This document shows, one piece after another, positions 1-6,200 of a stretch of DNA of 9,249 nucleotides. Source of the DNA: Bacteroidales bacterium (GTDB lineage Bacteria; Bacteroidota; Bacteroidia; Bacteroidales; UBA12077); NCBI GenBank assembly GCA_030156305.1, contig JASGMZ010000107.1, positions 1-9,249 on the forward strand, given 5' to 3'. Under the pieces are notes generated by a model. It did no database searches and had not been told where the DNA came from. It worked only from the letters and a program-made list of their open reading frames with translations. The position numbers and the translations under genes are program-made. Numbering within the stretch: position 1 is the stretch's first letter; each line of letters opens with the position of its first letter.

Positions 1-161
1 CGTTTTCTTATAAACCATAGAATAGCAAATATTGCTACTCCAACTAAAAATAAGATTACCCTGGCCCAAAAGCTACTAACATCAGATGATACAATAATGA
101 TATCCCCTAAAAAAGCGATAATAAAACCTACGGTAAATCCTGTTAAAAATCGATGTTTCAT
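1..161 (-). CDS. Small membrane protein, C-terminus missing (runs off left edge)
   Basis: An ATG at 161-159 opens a frame that stays open to base 1, giving 53 complete codons. The peptide begins MKHRFLTGFTVGFIIAF and shows two hydrophobic segments, about residues 7-25 and 34-50, joined by a short polar stretch (SSDVSS). The second segment ends in a basic run (IRK), as expected for the cytoplasmic end of a helix. This suggests a small two-helix inner-membrane protein. I do not recognise a family. The start is preceded by an A-rich leader without a Shine-Dalgarno sequence, as at the other starts here. A terminator at 214-251 lies between this gene and the peptidase gene upstream of it, so it should have its own promoter within about 162-213, but no convincing one is visible. 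Confidence 0.6.
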   Translation of the reverse strand, partial: MKHRFLTGFTVGFIIAFLGDIIIVSSDVSSFWARVILFLVGVAIFAILWFIRK

Positions 162-213
162 TTTATTTTTTATTTAATTTAATATTTTATACAAATTACA
201 AAATAAATATCAA

Positions 214-251
214 TAAAAAAAGAAAGCCTGCTAAATTTTTAACAGGCTTTC
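214..251 (-). terminator. Rho-independent terminator of the oligopeptidase gene
   Basis: A 9-bp perfect stem, GAAAGCCTG (222-230) with CAGGCTTTC (243-251), encloses a 12-base loop. Read on the minus strand it is followed at once by a T-rich run (221-214). It lies 21 bases past the stop codon of the peptidase gene at 272. The plus-strand side also carries an A/T-rich flank, but no plus-strand gene ends here. Confidence 0.85.
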
Positions 252-271
252 AAGATAAAAAAAAAACAGCA

Positions 272-2398
272 TTATTCTTTAATACCCAACTGTTGGAAAA
301 TAAATGCATATTCCATTGCAGTTTCCCTCAATGCTTCGAATCGACCGGAAGCACCTCCATGGCCTGCTTTCATATTGGTATGTAACAACAATACATTATC
401 GTCGGTTTTCACATCACGCAGTTTAGCCACCCATTTGGCCGGCTCCCAGTATTGCACCTGCGAGTCATGTAATCCTGTTGTTACAAGCATTGCCGGGTAA
501 TCCTGTGCTTTCACCTGGTCGTATGGCGAGTAAGAAAGCATATAATCATAATATTCTTTAACTTTAGGATTCCCCCATTCATCAAATTCGCTGGTGGTTA
601 GAGGAATCGTTTCATCGAGCATGGTGGTAACCACATCCACAAAAGGAACGGCAGCAACAACCCCTTTATAAAGTTCTGGTTGTAAATTCACTATGGCACC
701 CATTAACAAACCGCCGGCACTTCCGCCCATAGCAAAAAGTTTATCAGGATTAGTATAATTTTGTTCAATTAAATACTTGGCACAATCGTTAAAATCAGTA
801 AATGTATTCATCTTTTTCAATAATTTACCATCTTCGTACCATTGGCGGCCAAGATACTGGCTTCCGCGAATATGGGCAATAGCGTATACAAAACCGCGAT
901 CAAGCAGGCTTAAACGGATAGAGCTAAAGTAGGGATCCATGGTAATTCCATACGAACCATAACCATAAAGTAATGCAGGATTATTGCCATCTAACTTTAT
1001 GCCTTTACGATATACGATTGACATAGGAATTTTAGTACCATCATCGGCAGTAGCCCACAATCTTTTGGTTTCGTAATTCGACGGGTCAAAATCGCCCAGT
1101 ACTTCCTGTTGCTTTTTTAACTCACGCTCACGGGTTTTCATGTTGTAATCGTAGGTTGAACTCGGCGTAGTCAGGGATGTATAGCCAAATCGCAATACAT
1201 CGGTATCAAAATCAGGATTGGTAGAAACATAGGCCATATAAACTTCTTCGTCGAAATCAATATAATAGTCATCATTTGTTTCCCAATTGATTATTCTGAT
1301 GTTATTTAATCCATTACTACGTTCTTGAACCACAAGATAATTTTTAAAAATTTCTATCCCTTTAAGAAAAACATCTTCGCGGTGTGGAATTACTTCTTCC
1401 CAGTTTTCTTTAGTTGTTTTATGAACCGGTGTGCGCATTAATCGAAAATTTTTAGCGTTTAAATTGGTTTTGATATAAAAATAATCACCAAAATGTTCCA
1501 CCTCATATTCTAATCCCCGTTCACGTGGCTGTATAATTTTAAAATCCCCATCAGGGTTATTGGCTTCCATAAATCGATATTCATTGGATAACGTGCTATA
1601 AGAACTTATGAGTAAATAGTTTTGCGATTTAGATTTATAAATACCGGTACTGAATGTTTCATCTTCTTCATGGTATATTTCTTTATCTGTTGAGAAGTCC
1701 TCACCCAAAATATGTTTAAAAATTTTGTATGACCGAAGCGTAATATCATCTTTCTGTGTATAAAAAAATGTTTTACTATCGTTTGCCCAGGCTGCCGAAC
1801 CAGTTGTTAAAGGAATATTATCAGATAATATCTCACCGGTTTCTAAATTTTTAATATGAATGGTGTATTTTCTCCGGCTAACTGTATCGACACCAAATGC
1901 CAGCAATTTATTATCAGGGCTAACATTAATTCCGTTAACCTGGTAATAATTATGTCCTTTGGCCATTTCGTTCACATTGAGCATCACCTCTTCATTTGCA
2001 TCAAGCGTTCCTTTTTTGCGGCAATAAATCGGATATTCTTTTCCCTCTTCGTAGCGGGAATAATAGTAATAGCCATTAAAGAAATACGGAACAGACTGAT
2101 CCGTTTCTTTTATCCGCGATTTCATTTCTTCAAAAAGTTTTTCCTGCAAATCTTCGGTAGGCTTTAAAACCGATTCAGTATACCTGTTTTCAGCTTCCAA
2201 ATATTCAATTACTTCTGGATTTTCCCTGTCGTTTAACCAGTAATAATTGTCAATCCGCGTATCACCATGGATAGTTAACTCCTTCGGTTTTTTCATAGCA
2301 TCGGGTGGTTGAATGTTCTCGGTGTTTTTACATCCTGTAATCATAAATAATCCAAAAAATATAATCACAGAAACGTTTAATAATTTTCTATTCTTCAT
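272..2398 (-). CDS. ptrB: Oligopeptidase B (S9A prolyl oligopeptidase family), predicted lipoprotein
   Basis: A serine peptidase that cleaves short peptides after Arg or Lys. The 708 residues show an N-terminal lipoprotein signal (residues 1-22, lipobox ITGC, Cys23), a beta-propeller region at about 100-440 and an alpha/beta-hydrolase domain at about 440-708. The triad is visible: Ser560 in GGSAGG, Asp645 in GLHDSQV and His680 in KAGHGG. The spacings of 85 and 35 residues equal those of E. coli PtrB as I remember it (Ser532, Asp617, His652). The acidic pair that reads the basic P1 side chain corresponds to Glu604 and Asp606, the second being Asp where E. coli has Glu. Length fits the family (686 in E. 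coli plus a signal). The lipobox implies a periplasmic or outer-membrane site, whereas classical OpB is cytosolic. Residue +2 is Lys, with no clear acidic surface-export run after it. The gene stands alone with its own terminator. Confidence 0.93.
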   Translation of the reverse strand: MKNRKLLNVSVIIFFGLFMITGCKNTENIQPPDAMKKPKELTIHGDTRIDNYYWLNDRENPEVIEYLEAENRYTESVLKPTEDLQEKLFEEMKSRIKETDQSVPYFFNGYYYYSRYEEGKEYPIYCRKKGTLDANEEVMLNVNEMAKGHNYYQVNGINVSPDNKLLAFGVDTVSRRKYTIHIKNLETGEILSDNIPLTTGSAAWANDSKTFFYTQKDDITLRSYKIFKHILGEDFSTDKEIYHEEDETFSTGIYKSKSQNYLLISSYSTLSNEYRFMEANNPDGDFKIIQPRERGLEYEVEHFGDYFYIKTNLNAKNFRLMRTPVHKTTKENWEEVIPHREDVFLKGIEIFKNYLVVQERSNGLNNIRIINWETNDDYYIDFDEEVYMAYVSTNPDFDTDVLRFGYTSLTTPSSTYDYNMKTRERELKKQQEVLGDFDPSNYETKRLWATADDGTKIPMSIVYRKGIKLDGNNPALLYGYGSYGITMDPYFSSIRLSLLDRGFVYAIAHIRGSQYLGRQWYEDGKLLKKMNTFTDFNDCAKYLIEQNYTNPDKLFAMGGSAGGLLMGAIVNLQPELYKGVVAAVPFVDVVTTMLDETIPLTTSEFDEWGNPKVKEYYDYMLSYSPYDQVKAQDYPAMLVTTGLHDSQVQYWEPAKWVAKLRDVKTDDNVLLLHTNMKAGHGGASGRFEALRETAMEYAFIFQQLGIKE

Positions 2399-2426
2399 TT
2401 TAATTTAATTTTTTAATTTATAAGTG

Positions 2427-2434
2427 TAAATATA
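2427..2434 (-). promoter_or_regulatory. Weak candidate -7 box for the oligopeptidase gene
   Basis: On the minus strand this reads TATATTTA, seven of eight matches to the Bacteroidota -7 consensus TAnnTTTG. It lies about 29 bases upstream of the ATG. I see no TTTG-like -33 element at the right distance, and the surroundings are very AT-rich, so a chance match is quite possible. Confidence 0.25.
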
Positions 2435-2500
2435 ATTTATTCCCTGCTATTTTATTATCTATAATATTTAGAATTATTTTTATTACCTAAATATAAAACA

Positions 2501-2671
2501 ATGACTTACCAAAGAAAACTTTCCCGTTCGCAAAACCAGGTTATTGCCAGTGTTGCCGAATATTTGGACTGGGACATTGCATTAGTTCTTATTTTATATC
2601 TGATCATAAGTATTTTCCGTGCTGCATTTCCTGAAATCATTGTTTATATTCATACAAATTCTTCCCTGTGA
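2501..2671 (+). pseudogene. Decayed PspC-domain small membrane protein
   Basis: An ATG at 2501 opens a 56-codon frame ending in TGA at 2669-2671. Its start, KLSRSQNQVIASVAEYLDWD, follows the PspC pattern (K-L-x-R-S, then V-I-A-G-V-C-G-G-x-A-E-Y-x-G-W-D). The following ALVLILYLIISIFRAAFPE and IIVYI match the membrane helix and the A-F-P-G-I-x-V-Y-I stretch of small Bacteroidota PspC proteins. Three faults point to decay: about four residues of the Cys-Gly-Gly segment are missing, the conserved Arg after 'ALV' is Leu, and the expected end (I-L-W-I-x-M-P) is replaced by HTNSSL and a stop. A neighbouring frame near 2649 reads FIQILPCE, which could be the lost end after a frameshift. It might instead be a short functional variant. 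It is the only plus-strand gene-like stretch in the 536-base gap between its neighbours. Confidence 0.55.
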
Positions 2672-2934
2672 GATTATTAATAGCAGGTGTAGAGCTCATG
2701 TTTATCTATTTTCTTTCGTTAATACTATTTTAATTATCGTTAAAGTAATTCAAAACTCAATTCGTTGGTATAGAAACAATTTTATAAAATTAATTGTTCT
2801 AAAAATTTAAAATTAATTTAATTATCAGCAAAAAATAAACGTCTGATTAAAAAATTTTAAGAAAAAATTTAAAAAGTAAAAAATGGACAAGAAATTTATT
2901 TAATCTTTACTGAAACCTATTAAAAGATGAGGGA
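2672..2934. other. AT-rich non-coding stretch
   Basis: These 263 bases lie between the end of the PspC-like frame and the end of the convergent polyferredoxin gene. A plus-strand frame (2619-2810) crosses part of it, but its product matches nothing I know and its composition follows local AT content. The sequence is dominated by A and T runs. The only structure I see is an imperfect AT-rich inverted repeat at 2772-2800. No GC-rich hairpin with a T tract follows the stop at 2935, so the polyferredoxin transcript has no obvious terminator here. Confidence 0.6.
2772..2800. repeat. AT-rich imperfect inverted repeat
   Basis: AGAAACAATT (2772-2781) pairs with AATTGTTCT (2792-2800) with one bulged A. 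The inner sequence contains the palindrome AATTTTATAAAATT. It sits in the non-coding gap about 135 bases past the polyferredoxin stop. It could be a weak hairpin, but no T tract follows on the minus strand and the AT bias makes chance likely. Confidence 0.3.
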
Positions 2935-4500
2935 TTAGAAAGGGAAATCATCCTCAACTTCTCTTTCCTGTTCTTTTTCTTCTGGCTTTTGCGCCCTTTG
3001 GTGGATAGCATTTCCTTCAACATAAATAGCCTTATGAGGAGTGGTCGGACAGGCATATTCGCATGCACCACAACCAATACAAATATTATCGGTAACTTCA
3101 GGTATTACCAGGCTACCATGATAGGGAACCATTCGAACAGCTTTGGTGGGGCAATGTTCGGCACAAGCACCACAATTAGTACCTTCGGTTTCGACAATAC
3201 AATTTTGTTTCACAAATTGAGCGATTCCAATTTGTGTTTGTCGTTTTGTTTCTAAATCTAATAACTGAATAGCACTTGTAGGACAAACTTCTCCACATTT
3301 TACACAATCAAAGTTACAGAATCCGGCATGATTATCCATCACAGGTTGCATAAAGCCAATTAATCCATAATCGGTATAAGCGGGTTGTAAAACATGTGTA
3401 GGGCATGCACTCACACACAAATGGCAAGCTGTACAAACAGAGTTAAAATGTTCGATAGAATCAGAACCGGGAGGAGAAACAGCTACCTTTCTTTTTGTCG
3501 GAAAAGTTGCGGTATCATGTACTTCAATGTCTTGCGACCAGCTTTTTCCAGCAGCAAAAATTAACGCTAATAACGCAAAAAATTGTCTCCTATTATTGGG
3601 ATTTTGTTCAGAGGGTGCCGGGCTTTCCTGCTTTGTTATTTTTCTATCCAAAGAATATTGAATACTATCAAACGGACAAACGGTGAGGCAATTGAAACAA
3701 TTAATACATCGGTCAAACTCAACATTTTGTTCTGGAATATCTATACACCCTGCTTTACATACTTTTTCGCAAAGCTTGCAGCTGGTACAAGTATTTTTAT
3801 TGATATTGATTTTAAATACCGAAAACCTGGAAAAAAATCCCAGCAATGTTCCCACAGGACAAATGGTATTACAATATAACCGTCCTTTAAAAACAGAAAA
3901 CAATAAGATCAATAACAGGAAAAAGGCAGAAACAATCATTACCTGCCAGTGTTGTGGTTGTAAATCAACAACATAAAAAGTATAAATATCAAATTTCTGA
4001 AAAACAGAAGCTAAGAGATTATTTCCCTCTACCACTACAGGCCTTATTAATCCAGAAACAATGCGACCAAAAATACTATAAGGGTCTAAAAAAGAAATTA
4101 ATACGGTAATCCCGGAGATTAATCCTATAATAAAAATTCCTAAAAAAGAATACCGTATCCAATGTAAAGGTTTTATATAAGCATACCGGTATCTCTTTAA
4201 TCTTCGGATTTTTTTTGCAATATAGCTAAAAATATCCTGCATTATTCCTAAAGGACAAATAAATGAACAATAGACTCTTCCAAAAAAAATATTTAAGATG
4301 ATAATAATTAAAAATCCTATGCCAGTAATAGTAAATATGTTTACCAATGTGAGTAACGAAGGGACAAATTGAAGAAACAGCACAGAATCGTAGATTTTTT
4401 CGGGAATAATATCTGTAAAATCAATAAACAAAGTAAGAATGAGTAAAAAATAGAGGATTGAAAAAACAACTCTCAATTTTTTTAAGGCCGCAAGTTTCAT
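2935..4500 (-). CDS. Membrane polyferredoxin: NapH-like plus NapG-like domains joined by an internal Tat motif
   Basis: A 521-residue predicted electron carrier between the quinone pool and the periplasm. Residues 1-230 form a NapH-like membrane part with helices at about 8-27, 55-74, 114-136 and 186-204. Each helix pair is followed by a C-x3-C-P motif (Cys78/82, Cys210/214). Two ferredoxin clusters follow (Cys238/241/244/248 and Cys265/268/271/275-Pro). Residues 303-320 contain NRRQFF and a hydrophobic stretch resembling a Tat signal, but in mid-protein. The last 200 residues are NapG-like, with four cluster motifs starting at Cys356, Cys395, Cys434 and Cys474. The tail is acidic. With the first four helices starting and ending inside, the RR segment would be a fifth helix placing the NapG-like part outside. 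The start lies 3 bases after the DUF362 stop, so the two are probably co-translated. No NapA, NapB or NapC is nearby, so a nitrate role is not supported. The family assignment is firm; the substrate is unknown. Confidence 0.88.
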   Translation of the reverse strand: MKLAALKKLRVVFSILYFLLILTLFIDFTDIIPEKIYDSVLFLQFVPSLLTLVNIFTITGIGFLIIIILNIFFGRVYCSFICPLGIMQDIFSYIAKKIRRLKRYRYAYIKPLHWIRYSFLGIFIIGLISGITVLISFLDPYSIFGRIVSGLIRPVVVEGNNLLASVFQKFDIYTFYVVDLQPQHWQVMIVSAFFLLLILLFSVFKGRLYCNTICPVGTLLGFFSRFSVFKININKNTCTSCKLCEKVCKAGCIDIPEQNVEFDRCINCFNCLTVCPFDSIQYSLDRKITKQESPAPSEQNPNNRRQFFALLALIFAAGKSWSQDIEVHDTATFPTKRKVAVSPPGSDSIEHFNSVCTACHLCVSACPTHVLQPAYTDYGLIGFMQPVMDNHAGFCNFDCVKCGEVCPTSAIQLLDLETKRQTQIGIAQFVKQNCIVETEGTNCGACAEHCPTKAVRMVPYHGSLVIPEVTDNICIGCGACEYACPTTPHKAIYVEGNAIHQRAQKPEEKEQEREVEDDFPF

Positions 4501-4503
4501 ATA

Positions 4504-5424
4504 TTAAACTCTTATTCTGTTAATATTAAGTTTAGTTAAATCAATTTGCCCTACTCCCAATTGATTGGCCATAGGAATATATTCTGCATCTTGAGGTTCA
4601 ATACCAAATACTTTTGCAGCGGCAGCATCGGCAGCCACCATATCGTCGGAAACAATTAAATATTTCATTTTTACCAGGTCAGCTGTGGAAGTACCACGTG
4701 GCCCATTTTTAGTCATCACCTGATAAGCATCAACTATATTTAAGTCGGGTTTTCTATAGGTCGCAAAATCGGCAATACATTGATTCAAGTTATTTCGGTG
4801 CCAATATCTTCGATCCCAAACAATACCCATCAAATTTTTCATGGTAACGGTAATACGTGCTGAACCGTGATTTTTTAAAATAGGTACATTAATAAAAACA
4901 TCCGAGCTTAAAATTAATTCATGAACTTTTGCATTTTTAAGATTTTTTCCGCGAGGGATATCCACATTTTGAAAATAACTTTCGCTATTAGCAGGAACCA
5001 CCTTTGCTCCGGCATCTTTTGCCGCTTTTTCAATTCCACTATTTTTATAACATGACGACCATTTATCGCAAGTATTATCGAAAACATAAACTTCCTTTGC
5101 TCCGGCAGTAAAACAGTGCGTTATAATTCGTTTCACCAATAAAGGATTCGTGTCGGCAGCTCTTTCGGGAGGAACATCCCAACCTATGTTTGGTTTTACA
5201 ACCACCGTTTGTCCTTTTGTAACAAAATTCTTAATCCCTCCCATTGCCTTTAATGCTTTATCGAGCATTAAATCCGGTTCACCATCACGAACAGCTACCA
5301 AATCATAGGGAAGTGATGAATTTACCGTATTGGCAAAAATTTTTCCATAACCACCAAAACTTAATGCAGCTCCTGTAAAAATACCCGCATTGATCGATTT
5401 TATAATAAAATCTCTACGTTTCAT
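4504..5424 (-). CDS. Tat-exported DUF362 protein
   Basis: A 306-residue protein starting MKRRDFIIKS, a twin-arginine signal (RR-x-F) followed by a hydrophobic stretch to about residue 30, so it is predicted to be exported folded. The mature part has DUF362 hallmarks: VVVKPNIGWD at 74-83, NVPILKNHG at 179-187, MKNLMGIVWD at 195-204, and DAY at 232 followed by GPRG at 241-244. No ferredoxin-type Cys motif is present, unlike some DUF362 proteins; Cys119 and Cys125 are the only close pair. I chose the ATG at 5424. A TTG at 5430 would add two residues before the basic part of the signal and is less likely. The gene leads a two-gene unit with the polyferredoxin, which suggests electrons flow between the two. 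Tat export often implies a cofactor bound in the cytoplasm, but which one cannot be read here. No biochemical role is assigned. Confidence 0.88.
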   Translation of the reverse strand: MKRRDFIIKSINAGIFTGAALSFGGYGKIFANTVNSSLPYDLVAVRDGEPDLMLDKALKAMGGIKNFVTKGQTVVVKPNIGWDVPPERAADTNPLLVKRIITHCFTAGAKEVYVFDNTCDKWSSCYKNSGIEKAAKDAGAKVVPANSESYFQNVDIPRGKNLKNAKVHELILSSDVFINVPILKNHGSARITVTMKNLMGIVWDRRYWHRNNLNQCIADFATYRKPDLNIVDAYQVMTKNGPRGTSTADLVKMKYLIVSDDMVAADAAAAKVFGIEPQDAEYIPMANQLGVGQIDLTKLNINRIRV

Positions 5425-5455
5425 AAACAACGGTTTTTTAGTAAAACTTACACCA

Positions 5456-5463
5456 TAAATTTA
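5456..5463 (-). promoter_or_regulatory. Possible -7 box for the DUF362/polyferredoxin operon
   Basis: TAAATTTA matches the TAnnTTTG consensus at seven of eight positions and lies 31 bases upstream of the ATG at 5424. No good -33 element is seen. The sequence is its own reverse complement, so its strand is ambiguous. It is proposed mainly because a promoter is needed in this 131-base divergent gap. Confidence 0.3.
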
Positions 5464-5495
5464 CAAAAAATGCTACAGCTTTAAAAATTAATCCT

Positions 5496-5503
5496 TAAAT
5501 TTG
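5496..5503 (+). promoter_or_regulatory. Candidate -7 box for the six-helix membrane protein gene
   Basis: TAAATTTG is an exact match to the Bacteroidota -7 consensus TAnnTTTG. Transcription would begin near 5510, leaving a leader of about 45 bases before the ATG at 5556. A TTTG at the -33 position is not evident. It lies in the divergent gap shared with the DUF362 operon. Confidence 0.45.
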
Positions 5504-5555
5504 ATTAACAAATAAAAAGCAACGGATTATATTTTAATCAAAAAAAGCAAAGGCT

Positions 5556-6059
5556 ATGGAAACGAGAGCAACAATATTAAACAAACAAAACATTCGAAGT
5601 ATACTATTTGATATTGCAGCTATTGCATTTATTTATTTTGTTCCTGCAATATCACACTTACTTAGTCTTCCGGTTTATTATATCGAACCCATGCGGTTAA
5701 TGTTAATACTTGCTTTGGTACATACCACCCAAAAAAATGCCTATATCATAGCTTTAACACTCCCTTTATTTTCATTTTTAATTTCGGCACACCCGATATT
5801 TGCAAAAATGCTATTAATCACTGTTGAGTTAACTTTGAATGTATTTATTTTTTATGCATTGGTTAATAAATTTAAGCATACTTTTTTCCCTATACTTATC
5901 AGTATCATTGCCAGTAAACTGGTTTATTATGGTATAAAATTCGGGTTAATTCAATGGGCTGTATTAGAATCGGGTCTTATTTCAACACCCATCCTGATGC
6001 AAATTACTACTACACTTGTTTTTAGTGTTTATTTATTTTTATTGTTTAAGAAAAAATAA
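5556..6059 (+). CDS. Six-helix membrane protein, possibly ECF-transporter S-component-like
   Basis: A 167-residue, highly hydrophobic protein with about six membrane segments (roughly 15-36, 44-57, 60-77, 82-103, 108-130 and 143-164) and a basic C-terminus (FKKK). Size and helix count fit the substrate-binding S component of energy-coupling-factor vitamin transporters. The stretch SFLISAHPIFAK followed by a helix with an embedded Glu and Asn (Glu91, Asn95) is reminiscent of small S-component-like proteins, but I see no diagnostic ligand motif and no ATPase or EcfT gene in the window. The start ATG has AAAGG only two bases upstream, too close for a standard ribosome binding site. It is divergent from the DUF362 operon and followed by a 141-base gap. 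The membrane location is secure; the function is a guess. Confidence 0.75.
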   Translation: METRATILNKQNIRSILFDIAAIAFIYFVPAISHLLSLPVYYIEPMRLMLILALVHTTQKNAYIIALTLPLFSFLISAHPIFAKMLLITVELTLNVFIFYALVNKFKHTFFPILISIIASKLVYYGIKFGLIQWAVLESGLISTPILMQITTTLVFSVYLFLLFKKK

Positions 6060-6126
6060 CGTTATTACTCCCATTTTTACGTATTAAAAAATTTTTTAAG
6101 GATTATTTCTTAGATTGATTTCATGA

Positions 6127-6168
6127 TTATTGTTTATCCCCTTTCTGTTTGTTATTTTTAAACAATAA
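6127..6168. repeat. 10-bp inverted repeat over the hydrolase promoter
   Basis: TTATTGTTTA (6127-6136) and TAAACAATAA (6159-6168) are perfect reverse complements separated by 22 bases. The left arm covers the proposed -33 element and the right arm the end of the -7 box and the likely start site. This could be an operator bound by a dimeric regulator. It could also be a long-loop hairpin after the membrane protein gene, but no T tract follows. Confidence 0.45.
6130..6160 (+). promoter_or_regulatory. Candidate promoter of the hydrolase-decarboxylase operon
   Basis: TTG (6130-6132), 20 bases, then TATTTTTA (6153-6160). The second element matches TAnnTTTG at seven of eight positions and the spacing is close to that of Bacteroidota promoters. 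Transcription would start near 6167, leaving a leader of about 34 bases before the ATG at 6201. Confidence 0.4.
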
Positions 6169-6200
6169 ATAATTAAATCTTCACTTTTACTTTACCAAAA

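Noticed and set aside
1856..2167. A 103-codon plus-strand frame opposite the oligopeptidase gene
   Set aside because: It lies wholly antisense to a well-supported enzyme with intact catalytic motifs and has no recognisable domain.
2619..2810. A 63-codon plus-strand frame in the non-coding gap
   Set aside because: Its first part overlaps the PspC-like frame in another phase and the rest follows AT-rich composition with no recognisable domain. At most its early codons are the frameshifted end of the PspC remnant.
2820..2860. Possible terminator hairpin (ATCAG with CTGAT) past the polyferredoxin stop
   Set aside because: Only five base pairs with a long loop, and not followed by a clean T tract, so not supported as a terminator.
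2989..3976. Several overlapping plus-strand frames opposite the polyferredoxin gene
   Set aside because: They are antisense to a gene whose Cys motifs are fully consistent; their products resemble nothing.
2935..4500. Assignment as part of a periplasmic nitrate reductase
   Set aside because: The domains resemble NapH and NapG, but no catalytic subunit, NapD chaperone or cytochrome is present, and the partner is a DUF362 protein.
5425..5430. TTG at 5430 as the DUF362 start
   Set aside because: It adds just two residues before an ATG that begins a standard Tat signal; the ATG at 5424 is the simpler start.
6084..6099. A 16-base palindrome (T2 A6 T6 A2) after the membrane protein gene
   Set aside because: It is made only of A and T in an AT-rich gap, so chance is likely, and it lacks the GC stem of a terminator.
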